The translations under genes were made by a program, and so were the position numbers. Source: Zygnema cylindricum (lineage: Eukaryota; Streptophyta; Zygnematophyceae; Zygnematales; Zygnemataceae). From it: a stretch of DNA of 64,000 nucleotides. The stretch covers positions 62,001-126,000 of the forward strand of contig JBBHKE010001643.1 in NCBI GenBank assembly GCA_037447655.1. Reading direction: 5' to 3'. Below the pieces are notes generated by a model, which was given only the letters and a program-made list of their open reading frames with translations, did no database searches and was not told the origin of the DNA. Shown piece after piece: positions 54,917 through 64,000 of this stretch; the stretch's first letter is position 1, and each line of letters opens with the position of its first letter.

Positions 54917-57217
54917 GTGTGTATAATCACATCTGTTTCCTCCACTCCAATTTCTTAGGACCTATTAAGTGTTGTAATTTTAGCTTTTACAAAATAGAGT
55001 TCTACAATTATTTAAATGGTTGTTATGGACCCTCAAAAAGTGTTGTTGAAAAAACGCATTTATTTAAAGAAAATGTATTTAGCGCAAAAATGTGTGGGAG
55101 TTTTTTAAATTGCGATGAAACATAAGTAGAGCCTCCCAAAGTCAGAACTTTGGGGCATCTTATTTAAGCCTCGTTTTGTTAAACTCTTGTCAATACCTCT
55201 CCTTCAACATTCTCTAACCATTTCAACCATTACAAAATATGAATGACCATGTAACAATTATTGCCCCAATAACTGAATGGGTTATTTGTTGCAAGATAAA
55301 TTAAGGGGGCAATGCATATTCAAGGAGAAAAGAACACGCAATAGTAGCAGATGACATTCTTTGTAGACATTACGTTTATTGTTAACCCACTTTATAGTTT
55401 TTTTTTTCTTTACATTAGATTTAAAGCTGATAAATACGACACTTCTATTGTAAAAGCCGATATTTGGCTTCCCGTTCCAAAATGGTCCAACGCAATGTAA
55501 ACAAGGCTCTTTGTTAGTATATGCACATTCTTTTTCGGGTAAAAAATTTAGAGGAAAGCAAACATACGCCATATAAAGTTTGTAATATCTATCCTATATG
55601 CAAAATTGTGATGCCCAATTTCAGGCCGAGATGACCAATCGCACTCTATTTTATTGACGTGATTATTATTGTGCAGACGCCTCTCTAACAACAATCTTAT
55701 AGGTCCCATTCCCTCTGGTGGTATAGGATTGCCAAGACTCCAAGTGTTGTAAGTAGTAAAAGTAGACACCCTCCACTTCTGTTTAAGTTTGTTGGTACAC
55801 TTGTACCTCGGCATCCATGACGTATGCTTTCCAGAAACGATGATGGCTTGAATAGTCATGCGGAGATTAAGATTGTGGGTTTTTGGCTAAAGTTTGACTG
55901 CATGCTGGGTCCAAGATGAGGGCGTTCTTTTTTAAAGCTCGGGCAACTCCTTCGATTGAATGTTTCAAGAAACTGGATCGGATCAATTTCAACGGTACTT
56001 TACCTGCGAATCTAGGGAGCCTAAGCAAGTTGCGCATATGGTAAGTTGATCCAAATTCTACCCAAATTTTTGGCTTTACTACCAAAGTTAGGAGATATTC
56101 ACGCTGTTGATCTTATTTTGTGCCACAAACCCAATTTTGTTTATTTAACCTATCATGTCCTATCCCCATTTTTATGCAGATATTTGTCCTTTAACAAGTG
56201 GATGGGCACAATGCCTGCAAATATTTCCAGTCTTAAAAAACTTGAAAAAGTGTAAGTTACATCTCTTAATTTTTTCATTCTCCGATATTTGACACATACG
56301 TTTATCAGGGGTAATGTCAGCAATAACTCAAGCATTTTTCCGGCATTGAATGTTTTAAGATATCAAGTATAAAAGTCGTAATGGACATCGTTGTTAAGAC
56401 CTTCAGATGTCATTATATACCTACAAGTTGAGAAGTAAAAATCCATTTTAACTCTTTTTCTGTCCCTATTTCTATATATAAGAGAGAGAAAATAATCACA
56501 AAAAAGACTAAAATCGATAATGGTCGACTCCCCAAGAAATTCTAACATTTTAAATATCATTATTTTTTGCAATTTTCATTTCTTAATTTTCCAAAAAATC
56601 AAGAGCTTGTTACTTTTTATATCTCCGTTTAAACATTGACTAATGAGGATGATGATTCATAGTCTAGAAAATGGTGTGGAAGGTTAAAAATGATTCTCTA
56701 TGGGTGACATACCCGAGCTATCTTGTGTTAAAGTACGGCAATCGAGTTTTTGTGTGTTCATAATTCTCTCCATTTTAATTTAAGTGGAAGAAAGAAACCT
56801 TGTGTGGCATACATTGCACGCAATGAGAAAAATAACGACCATGGAAGACCTATGTGGTTATTTCTCGTAGGAGTTTGCAGAACAACCTTCTCACTGGCGA
56901 TTTCACTATTGAACTCCAAACTTTGCTGGACTTCAAAGTTGACATTAGCAACAATTTCTCCTCCTCAGCAAGCATCAGTGTGAATAGCAATCCAACTTGT
57001 GGTAATGTAGAAAACAACTGCTTTGATCTTGACAACCCGGAAATTTACGAAGGCTCAATACCAGACAGGAGAAGTATATCCGATTGCGAGATGTTTTGCA
57101 ATACAACACAGCCCAGAGGGGTGTGTGGAGGTCATGGCTACTGTACGGGTTTGGATGTCCCATGTATTTGTGACAAAGGGTACGCCACAAGTGAAACGAA
57201 TGCATCTTGTACCTTTG
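54845..57217 (+). CDS. Locus 2: LRR and Cys-rich ectodomain gene, paralogue of gene 1 (5' end not found)
   Basis: Four LRR exons (54845-54916, 55677-55748, 55969-56040, 56180-56251) and one Cys-rich exon (56871-57217) on the plus strand. Exons 2-4 are exactly 72 nt and phase 2, like gene 1. Repeats read LSNNNLIGPIPSGGIGLPRL, INFNGTLPANLGSLSKLRIW and YLSFNKWMGTMPANISSLKK. The Cys-rich exon shares DCExFCNxTQ and CGGxGxC with gene 1. It is thus an extracellular LRR protein. No signal peptide or cap exon was found upstream, where copia element 2 and a solo LTR sit, so the 5' end may be lost or lie far off. Introns are short (139-760 nt) and lack the GA tracts of gene 1. The relation to the LysM exons downstream is open. 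Confidence 0.7.
55677..55748 (+). CDS. Locus 2 LRR exon b
   Basis: A 72-nt phase-2 exon between TTGTGCAG and GTAAGT coding RLSNNNLIGPIPSGGIGLPR and LQV. Confidence 0.85.
55969..56040 (+). CDS. Locus 2 LRR exon c
   Basis: A 72-nt phase-2 exon between GTTTCAAG and GTAAGT coding NWIGINFNGTLPANLGSLSK and LRI. Trp replaces the first Leu of the repeat. Confidence 0.8.
56180..56251 (+). CDS. Locus 2 LRR exon d
   Basis: A 72-nt phase-2 exon between TTTATGCAG and GTAAGT coding YLSFNKWMGTMPANISSLKK and LEK. Confidence 0.87.
56871..57217 (+). CDS. Locus 2 Cys-rich EGF-like exon
   Basis: After CTCGTAG the frame gives SLQNNLLTGDFTIELQTLL, the last LRR, then ISNNFSSSASISVNSNPTCG, SDCEMFCNTTQPRGVCGGHG and CICDKGYA...C. 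Cys spacing matches gene 1 exon 13. It ends in phase 1 before GTAAGT, also as in gene 1, so the two loci share exon structure here. Confidence 0.85.
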
Positions 57218-57509
57218 GTAAGTAGTGTGTGTTGTCTCTTCCCTGTGAGTCTTGGGACACATCGGCATAAGAGCTGATTGTGGAAGATTTTATGAGTTTT
57301 ATTCCATCAATCACACGCTAGGAAGCAGTTGAAGGCATGCAATACAAATGCAAAAAGGTTGAAAAATTCGGATGAACAAGTTACCACTCAGATATTGTAA
57401 ATCCCACTGCACGACTAATTCTATTATCGATAAAAAAGTGACTACATTTTGGTCCCCTAGACTCTTTAACAATAAAATCTTTAATCCAATTTCCACTTTG
57501 AACTTGCAG

Positions 57510-57697
57510 AGGGACGTGGTTTAGGGCTTACAAATCTTGAAAGAGCAATGCCTAAAAATCTGAACAGATATATCCACTATGTGAGCTTGGGATACTTATT
57601 GCCCGATGAAGACAACAAACCATCGTGGATGGTTTCGACCAGCTGGAATTGGGTGAAGCGACGAGCTGTGGCCACATTAAGGACCAGCAAAACTGCA
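57510..57697 (+). CDS. Locus 2 candidate exon of unknown function
   Basis: After AACTTGCAG a phase-1 frame reads EGRGLGLTNLERAMPKNLNR, then YIHYVSLGYLLPDEDNKPSW, and stays open to a GTATGT donor at 57698. The acceptor and phase fit the Cys-rich exon, so it probably follows it. Two other frames over 57640-57790 are also protein-like (GEATSCGHIKDQQNCS; MELALRKEINETRWHDFFKV), so the true splice pattern or a frameshift is unresolved. No family recognised. Confidence 0.4.
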
Positions 57698-58863
57698 GTA
57701 TGTCAAAGACACTTCCAGCATGGAACTTGCACTTAGGAAAGAGATCAATGAAACACGCTGGCATGATTTCTTTAAAGTTGGTTATAACCTTTACCATTAT
57801 TCAGGTCATGACCCAAGTCCCTAACCTTGATGAAAAATAATCGACGAACTTCGCCATTAAAAAGATGGTCAATAGCAGCAAAATTATGAAATTCCAAAAG
57901 CATCGCCCAAAAATATCTTGGAGACTAGCAATTGAAAATGGACCAATTACAATAATTTATATTGGATTCTATTGGTTCAATTACAAGAACCACTCTGGTC
58001 ACATAATTGCAGCTATTTTCTTTTTCTTTTTTGAGTAGATTAAAATATAATATTTTTAACAACTTGAGCTACATGTATAGCACCTTTTCTTGTATATGAG
58101 ATTAGCAACTGATATTTTATATATTCAAATTTGCAAAACAGCATGAAGATGTTGAACCATGTAACCTTAACTCAGTATTGATTCTAATAATATGACCATC
58201 GTTTATGCCTCTTTTAGGCACTTATTGGGTGTTTGCATCCACTTCGGCTATCGACAGTGCCGTTTACATTACAAATGTGGGAAGTTCAAGGAATATTCTA
58301 GGAGGATGGCGGTCGCACTTTTAGGGTCATGTCAGTCGCGCTTGTCAATTTTCCATTAGAACCTTTACCCTTTGTCCTTGAAACAGCTCGAAAGGCGGTG
58401 TATTCAAACTGCAAGCTGGGAAGTGAAAATCATAAACCAATTCCTGACGGTTTTTTCACAAAGTACATTTTTCACACGTGTTTTCAAATTTCACAGGAAA
58501 GAAAATAGAACCAAGAGCCATTGCCCATAGATTCGATAATTTTCTATTTATGTGCAAACAGGAAACTGATCTGCCCAAATTCGAGAATCGATCTCCAACA
58601 AATTTTCAGATTCGTCACGCAGTCGTAGAAAACTACTTCCAATTATTTTTGCTTTTTCCGTACTTTCAACTTTTTTGTTTGCAATGGCCACGTGGCCATT
58701 TCTGAATGGCCAACTTTATGACCGCGTCATACAATGAGCCCATCAATCAGGTCATCTTGCAAAACGAGAGTTTGATAACTCAAAAATGGCACAAGGGCCA
58801 CAGCCCTAACAGGTTTCATGGTTCAGATTGAGAGCTGAACATTTGAAAGTTCATGAACATTAG
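57698..58863 (+). other. Stretch between Cys-rich and LysM exons
   Basis: May hold further exons or an intergenic gap. Weak candidates are TYWVFASTSAIDSAVYITNV after TTTTAG at 58216 and an open stretch at 58494-58705 after TTTCACAG. Neither has a recognised domain, and phases to the neighbours are not convincing. No TATA box with ATG and signal peptide for a separate LysM gene is evident. Confidence 0.4.
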
Positions 58864-58949
58864 TGAACTGCGGCATCCCATTGCCTCCTGGAACAGTTGT
58901 TAATGTGACTGCTTATCGCAACTGCTCTCTTCCATATACCGTGGCTACG
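58864..58949 (+). CDS. LysM exon 1
   Basis: After ACATTAG, codes NCGIPLPPGTVVNVTAYRNC and SLPYTVAT, then GTCAGT. It supplies the first Cys pair and beta strand of LysM 1. Confidence 0.7.
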
Positions 58950-60094
58950 GTCAGTTATTCCTTTTGGATTGCCACAGCAATTGGGTGAAATGACAACAGG
59001 ATGTTTTTTCCAACATACCATTGATGCCAATTTATGATTTCAATTTTTGTAATGGACTTTTTTCTACTATTGTTTGCAGTATTTTTTGCTTAAAAGATTT
59101 GGGCCCACTAAAGGTTATTTTAAATTTAAGCCTCCTTTTTAACTGACTTCATGCGGCTCCTGATGGCTTTTGGTTGTAAATTATGCTTGATCAAAAGTTA
59201 TTTGATAATGATTAATTAGAGCTTATATTTTTGCTTGCAGGATGACAGTTGTGAATCGATTCAAGATATGTTCGAGCTGACCGCTCTCTTTGGACCAGAT
59301 TCACCAAACCCAGATCTTGATTGCAACAACCTTCAGCCTTTCCAGCAGGTTTGGAGATTTTATTGTTAATTTTCAGATGAACAATTCAAAAACGGAAGCT
59401 AAATGATTTTCAAAGCTGATGATTCACGTTGACTGCTAACTGCGTATATTTTGCCAATTGATAAATTGCTGTTTTTCAGGTGTGCATCAAACGAGGAAAT
59501 CTTCCGTACACCCTACCATGCGTGAAGTTTTATGAAGTCAAAGTAGAAGATACATGCGATTCTATTATTGCAAATCGTATGGATCCTGGTGTCACGAAAC
59601 TTCAGAATGCTATAAAGTTCTACACGCTCAATATGGGAATATTTTGCGCATGCATCGATAGTTCTGCCACCTCTATGATAGGTCCCAATGAGGAGGTATG
59701 TAACAAAAAATGAAAAAAAACGACAAGCCAGAACAAGGGTTTGACATTGGCAGTGACGTCAAGTCACTGAATAAGATGGTCTAAAGTTTTGTGCTTGCAA
59801 CTCTCTTTCTGTTTTACACAAACCCATACATTTTGTAAAGACGAGAAACTGCTATGGTTTTTATGAATGCAGGTTTGCCTCGATGCCGGAGATTTGGGTT
59901 CGAATCAGGTGAACTGCAAAGGGAGCCCTTTTCAACTCCTTGCAACGTCCACGTGTGCAAATCTGAATAAATGCTTCAAAAAGCCGGATACGTTCAAACG
60001 TTTAAACGGCCGTCCGTGTAGTGCCAGTCTGTTGCGATCACTTCGGAAAAAATCGGGTTCCACTATCTGTGTTTCCCAAGCTGGTCCATGTTAG
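58864..60094 (+). CDS. Two-LysM secreted protein part (four exons, C-terminal end of a gene)
   Basis: Exons 58864-58949, 59241-59348, 59480-59695 and 59873-60094 join in phase 0 and end at TAG. LysM 1 reads NCSLPYTVAT then DDSCESIQDMFELTALFGPD, NPDLDCNNLQPFQQ and VCI, the classic Cys-framed plant LysM ending in QxVCI. LysM 2 reads CVKFYEVKVEDTCDSIIANR through GPNEE and VCLDAG. A Cys-rich tail ends SQAGPC with no membrane segment. LysM domains bind N-acetylglucosamine polymers such as chitin outside the cell. The first exon enters in phase 1 with a stop upstream in its frame, so earlier exons must exist. The nearest upstream coding sequence on this strand is the LRR/Cys-rich locus. Confidence 0.75.
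59241..59348 (+). CDS. LysM exon 2
   Basis: A 108-nt phase 0-0 exon between TTGCTTGCAG and GTTTGG coding DDSCESIQDMFELTALFGPD then SPNPDLDCNNLQPFQQ, the body of LysM 1. Confidence 0.8.
59480..59695 (+). CDS. LysM exon 3
   Basis: A 216-nt phase 0-0 exon between TTTTTCAG and GTATGT. It closes LysM 1 with VCIKRGNLPYTLPC and codes most of LysM 2: YEVKVEDTCDSIIANRMDPG, FCACIDSSA, MIGPNEE. Confidence 0.8.
59873..60094 (+). CDS. LysM exon 4 and Cys-rich tail
   Basis: After GAATGCAG, codes VCLDAGDLGSNQ closing LysM 2, then a basic Cys-rich tail (TCANLNKCFKK, CSASLLRSLRKKSG, TICVSQAGPC) and TAG. No GPI-like hydrophobic end. Confidence 0.78.
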   Translation, partial: VCLDAGDLGSNQVNCKGSPFQLLATSTCANLNKCFKKPDTFKRLNGRPCSASLLRSLRKKSGSTICVSQAGPC

Positions 60095-61850
60095 GAAGTA
60101 TGGAGTGTTTTGGAGGAGTACTTTTTCCTATTTTCTCTCTTTTGATCCGGTAAAAAATTTCAAAAAGAGTTGTAACACCACTCACAAATTTGATGTCTCC
60201 AGTGTGGGTTCGGTAAACAGTGGAGTTTTGTCACCCTTGGGGTTCCCCTTCAGAGTTTTTTTTAAACGTGTGATTCATTTTTGACCTTTGATGTTCCTTA
60301 TTTGATGCTACTTCATTGGAAAAGGGCCACCAAGTGAGTTAAGGTGTTTTGCTTCTAGTACTTTGTGTCACGGTGTTCAAGTTGGTCACATTTTAAGTGG
60401 GAACAGATTGGTAATCTTTATTAATGATGGTCGTAGATGAATACTATTCATTAATCTAAGATATTCAGTAGTTTAAGGTGAGTTAAGAAGAGCATTTGTC
60501 CCTTAACAAACTTATACCAAAACAACGAATAGGGAAGGGAGTGAAAGGATGAGGGGGTTGAGAGAGCAAGAGAGGGAAGTACCAAAAATTTGAAGGGCAC
60601 TAAATGCTGAAAATGGCTTAAAAAATCAACAAGCAATGTTGTTTGTTGGAAAAGTGGTGTTCATGTGTTTGGTTATTTAGTTCCTTTGTTTTCACGGTTG
60701 TTGATGGCTCCTTTATTTAGGTTTGAATAAATCGAGATCCTAAAAAAGTATCAACCCTAAAATAACGCCACATATGTAAAGGAAATATTGAACCCTTATA
60801 CACCGCCACATATCTAAAAAAGGTGTCGGACCCTAAAATACCACCACATTTATAAAAAGTATAATCTAAAATAACTCCACATATTTTAAAAAAAAAGTAT
60901 TTAACACTAAAATAGCGGCAATACCAAAACAAAATCACAAACACTAAAATAAAGCTTTAAACCTATCCCTAAAAAAGAGTCAATAGCAAGTCTTACAAAT
61001 GACTCAAATACCATTTTGACAATGTAGAACTCTAAGAACTCTACATTAATTGTGAATGCAATAAATGTAGTCAAAATTCACAACTTTGCAAGTCAAGTCT
61101 TACTCATATATTATAATTTATTTCTCTCTCAATTTTCTTCATCGTGTTATAAGAAAAAAGTACTTAGTAACAAATCCTAGCCTTATTTCATCAAAATGTA
61201 TTTAAAGTGCACTTAGAACTCGTAACTCAATTTCGTTTAAAACTTTGAACTCCTTCCAATGTTTTATTGTGACTAGCATAACAACGTAAAGGAAAAGTAT
61301 TGAAAACTTTCTCTCCTTTATTAGCCCCGTTTTTCTCCAAACTTACCTTTACCGTCAATACAAACTTACGCGAAGCTCAAATCTCTTAAAAACTAGCTGA
61401 CGAAATTTTAACATTTGCTATTCAAAAAAATGGATATTTAATAATAGAATTAAGACATGTACAATAATTAAAAAATAATGCATAGTTTTTTCTATACCAG
61501 CGCTCAGTTGAATATGACGGTTGTCACTGTAGAGATGGAATTACTAACAAAAATAAAAAAAAAAAAAAAAAAAACCTGACGTTAATCAAAAAGCATTTTT
61601 TAATTTAAAACATTGTTTCGGCTTTATTTTTTTTTCGTCCCTTGGAATAAATAAAAAATTACAAAATAAAAAAGAATAATAAATGAAAATAAATAAATAT
61701 ATTAAAACACACTTAGACACAATCAAAGAAAACTGAAAACCTGAAAAATGTAATTTGATATTTTAAGAGAAAATAGTGATAAGATTAAAAAAAAAAGATA
61801 TATAAAAAAAAAAAAAAAAAAACACGTTTTTAAGGGTCGCAAGAACATAC
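60095..61850. other. Downstream non-coding DNA with short tandem repeats
   Basis: No gene seen. 60733-60960 holds about five imperfect copies of a 40-bp unit around CCCTAAAATAACGCCACATA with an AAAAAGTAT block. Poly(A) runs lie at 61555-61576 and 61802-61822. Confidence 0.55.
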
Positions 61851-62420
61851 TCCACCTCCATCCCTCCCCGTGATTGCCCTTTCCCCTTTTCTCTCTCCAC
61901 CCCCCACCCCTTGCCAGTCCCTCCCTTCCAACATACCCAAACATTAAAATGTAAAGATATTAAATGCATTCCATTTCAAAAGTCCCTCCCCACTCTACCT
62001 CGCCCTCACTCCCTTCCCTCCCCCCCTCTGCCCCTCTTCCACCATCCCAATCTCTCCCACTTCCACCTTCCCTCTCCCCCTATCCCCAGCTCTCTCGGCC
62101 CCCTTCCACCTCCTGCTGTCTATCTGCCCTTCTTCCACCCTCCCCCTCTCTCCCTGTTCCACCCCGCCCTCTCTCCCTCTCCCCCCCTGTTGTCCCCATG
62201 TCCCTTGTACCCCTTTACCCCTTTAATCCAATGCAATGCCCATTCCCCATTCCCAATGCTCCTTTCCTTTTTATCCCTTCCCTTCCCTTCCCTTCCCCCC
62301 CTAAAATCGTTGTGGACCAGGAGAGCAATACCTCCCCTTCCCCAATTCCTACATCCCTCAGTTCCTCCATTTCCCAATTTCCCGATTCAACAATTCTCCC
62401 GCTCCCCAATTCTCAGAAAA
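61851..62420 (-). repeat. C/T-rich block (polypurine on the minus strand)
   Basis: About 570 bp of CCCTCCCC and CTCTCCC texture on the plus strand, the opposite polarity to the tracts in gene 1. Apparent Pro/Ser-rich frames are composition shadows. It ends in a short (AAAT)n run at 62421-62444. Confidence 0.85.
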
Positions 62421-62534
62421 AAATAAATAAATAAATAAATAAATCACAAATAATCCCAAATTCTCAATACCCCAATTCAACATTTTTTTTTTCCTGGATA
62501 CCTTGATTTCCCAATTCTCAAATATTGCCCTTTT

Positions 62535-62770
62535 CCTCAAAATTCCCAAAATTCTCAAAATTCCCAAAATCCCAAAATTCCCAAAATTCCCAAAATTTCC
62601 AAAATTCCCAAAATTCCCAAAATTCCCAAAAATCCCAAAAATCCCAAAATTCCCAAAATTAAAAAAATTCCCAAAATTTCCAAAATCCCAAATTCCCATA
62701 ATTCTCAAAATTCCCAAAACTCCCAAAATGCCAACATTCTCAAAATTCCCAAAATTCCCCAATTTCCATT
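62535..62770 (+). repeat. Tandem (AAAATTCCC) array
   Basis: About 235 bp of nine- to eleven-base units AAAATTCCC with indels. It yields a spurious Ile-Pro-Lys-Phe frame on the plus strand and Gly-Asn-Phe on the minus. Confidence 0.95.
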
Positions 62771-63059
62771 TTTTCAAATTCCCCCATAATTACAATCCCC
62801 CACAATCCCCCATAATCACCATCTTCCCTCCTTCCCACCCTCTTCCTTCTTCCCTCTTCGTTCTCTTCACTGTACGGACTCCCTTACAGCTTCCTTCCCT
62901 CCCTCCCGTCCGTACACTCCACCCGGTACTGGCGTCAACCGCCTCTGGAAATAATCGACGGTCTCTTTCGCCCAGAATTAATGTTGAGGCATTTGACGTC
63001 GGGCCGGGAAAAATCCAAAATGTACGGATTGTACGGACTCGTGAAGAATTTAGAACCGG

Positions 63060-63395
63060 GGAGTAGAGAAGGACAAGAGAAGGAGAGAGGGAGGGAGAAG
63101 AAGGAAAGTTTTTCATTTCCCGTAAGTAAGAGATTAGGATAATGTGAAGAAGAGGAGACAGTGAAAGGGAGAGGAAAAGGGAGAAATTGGAGAGAAAGGA
63201 AAGAGTGGAAGGGAGAAGGAGGGGGATAAAGAATTGGTCAGAGAGAGAGGCAGATGAGAAATGCAAAAAAATAAAGGGAAAGGGAATGAGGAATACATGG
63301 ATTGATAGGATAAAGGCAGAGAGAGAGAGCTGAAAAGGGAGGGAGAGGAGGGACGGAAGGCGAGAGAGAGTTAGAGGTGAAGGGAGAGGGATGTG
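63060..63395 (+). repeat. GA-rich block
   Basis: About 335 bp of GAGAGGGAG and GGAGAAG texture on the plus strand, less regular than the gene 1 tracts. No gene seen. Confidence 0.8.
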
Positions 63396-63559
63396 TCGGA
63401 AGTACATCTCTCCCCGTCACTGTACGGATTGTAACTTGTTCGCGCATTGGCATCTTTCACGGAATCGCGGCGTCATTCGCACTGTTTTGTTTCAAGGCGT
63501 CAGTTTCGGTTATTTCGGGCCGCTATTTTTGACGGCGGCAGTTGCGGATGTTCGGCCGT

Positions 63560-63770
63560 TACACCGTGTATCGCTTTTAGTGTTAATATCTTTTACGCCA
63601 CTTAAAACATCTTTTCTCCGTACACATTTGTTCGATTTTCACACGGAGACCTCCAATTAGACGGAAGGTAACTAGGCTCTCAATGGCAACCGTCAGATCC
63701 AAAATCTGAAAAGCATGTACGGAGAAAAGATGTTTTAAGGGTGAACTTCCATTAGTGGGGTTGTTTACTG
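63560..63770. mobile_element. MITE-like inverted-repeat element, copy D
   Basis: Left arm ACACCGTGTATCGCTTTTAG, then ACGCCACTTAAAACATCTTT, matches copies A-C. The inner right arm has TGTACGGAGAAAAGATGTTT, and its outer end is degraded (CATTAGTGGGG). The middle keeps CAACCGTCAGATCCAAAATC. Confidence 0.7.
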
Positions 63771-63927
63771 GACGCCGTACGACTTCGTACAGATTCGTAC
63801 CATTTTTTTTTTTGTCAGGCGAAACATGACGAAACATGTCTACTGGATGGCTCCAATATTAAAGGCGTAAATGTCGACCGTTGGATTTTTCACTTTTTTA
63901 GATTAGCGAAGCAATCACGCACATCGT

Positions 63928-63973
63928 CCAGTGTGAAGAGACTCTCCTCGGGAGGAGAGTTTCTTCACACTGG
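63928..63973. repeat. Strong foldback (21-bp arms, 4-base loop)
   Basis: CCAGTGTGAAGAGACTCTCC T is followed by CGGG and the complementary AGGAGAGTTTCTTCACACTG G, with a single mismatch that is G.U in RNA. It is too perfect to be chance in this sequence. Confidence 0.85.
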
Positions 63974-64000
63974 TCGCGTCCCATTGGTACACGTGAAAAT

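Noticed and set aside
58478-58705. Open stretch with a short Phe/Leu-rich segment as a membrane exon
   Set aside because: The hydrophobic part is about 16 residues with Tyr and Pro, no family is recognised, and phases to the neighbours do not clearly match.
61911-62434. Pro/Ser-rich frames of 171 and 156 codons
   Set aside because: Shadows of the C/T-rich block, with no signal, domain or splice support.
62358-63066. Ile-Pro-Lys-Phe and Gly-Asn-Phe repeat proteins
   Set aside because: Translation of the AAAATTCCC array. Both strands are equally open and the flanks are simple repeats.
1-64000. Prokaryotic features: operons, CRISPR, tRNA or rRNA genes
   Set aside because: Spliced genes, LTR elements and plant-type domains show nuclear eukaryotic DNA. 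No spacer-repeat array and no recognisable tRNA or rRNA was seen.

Overview
The window looks like nuclear DNA of a green-lineage (streptophyte) eukaryote with a large, repeat-swollen genome. The evidence is plant-type leucine-rich repeats (LxGxIP class) coded one per 72-nt phase-2 exon, LysM exons, Ty1/copia and hAT elements, TTTAGGG-like intronic sequence and multi-kilobase introns. A charophycean alga or early land plant would fit, but the species cannot be read from the sequence.

Layout. 1-1924: small inverted-repeat (MITE-like) elements, one nested in another. 2119-4167: decayed hAT transposase gene on the minus strand. 4370-5660: GTAC-dense non-coding DNA leading into gene 1. 5778-40233 (+): gene 1, about 34.5 kb and 16 reconstructed exons. 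Every exon phase fits, giving a 1536-nt reading frame (511 residues): signal peptide, LRR N-terminal cap, ten LRR exons, a Cys-rich EGF-like exon, two tiny linker exons including an SPPPP motif, and a last exon of eleven tandem heptads of type HPPGVGK. No transmembrane segment or kinase is visible, so a secreted wall-associated protein analogous to LRR-extensins is inferred. The introns hold long GAGGGA-type polypurine and AAT-type tracts, nearly all with purine on the sense strand. Intron 7 carries a decayed antisense copia element (about 20012-25770) that itself splits a purine tract.

40244-44974: decayed copia element 1, inserted 10 nt after the gene 1 stop codon with a 5-bp target duplication. 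46619-53086: copia element 2 with LTRs of about 1.07 kb, followed by a related solo LTR near 53498-54535. 54845-60094 (+): a second LRR locus with four LRR exons and a Cys-rich exon paralogous to gene 1, then an uncertain stretch, then four exons coding two LysM domains and a stop. This may be one LRR-EGF-LysM gene or two neighbours. 60095-64000: non-coding DNA with tandem repeats, a C/T-rich block, an AAAATTCCC array, a GA-rich block, another MITE copy and a strong foldback.

The two cell-surface or wall protein loci share the Cys-rich domain and lie in tandem on the same strand, so they probably arose by duplication and then acquired different C-termini (Pro-rich heptads versus LysM).
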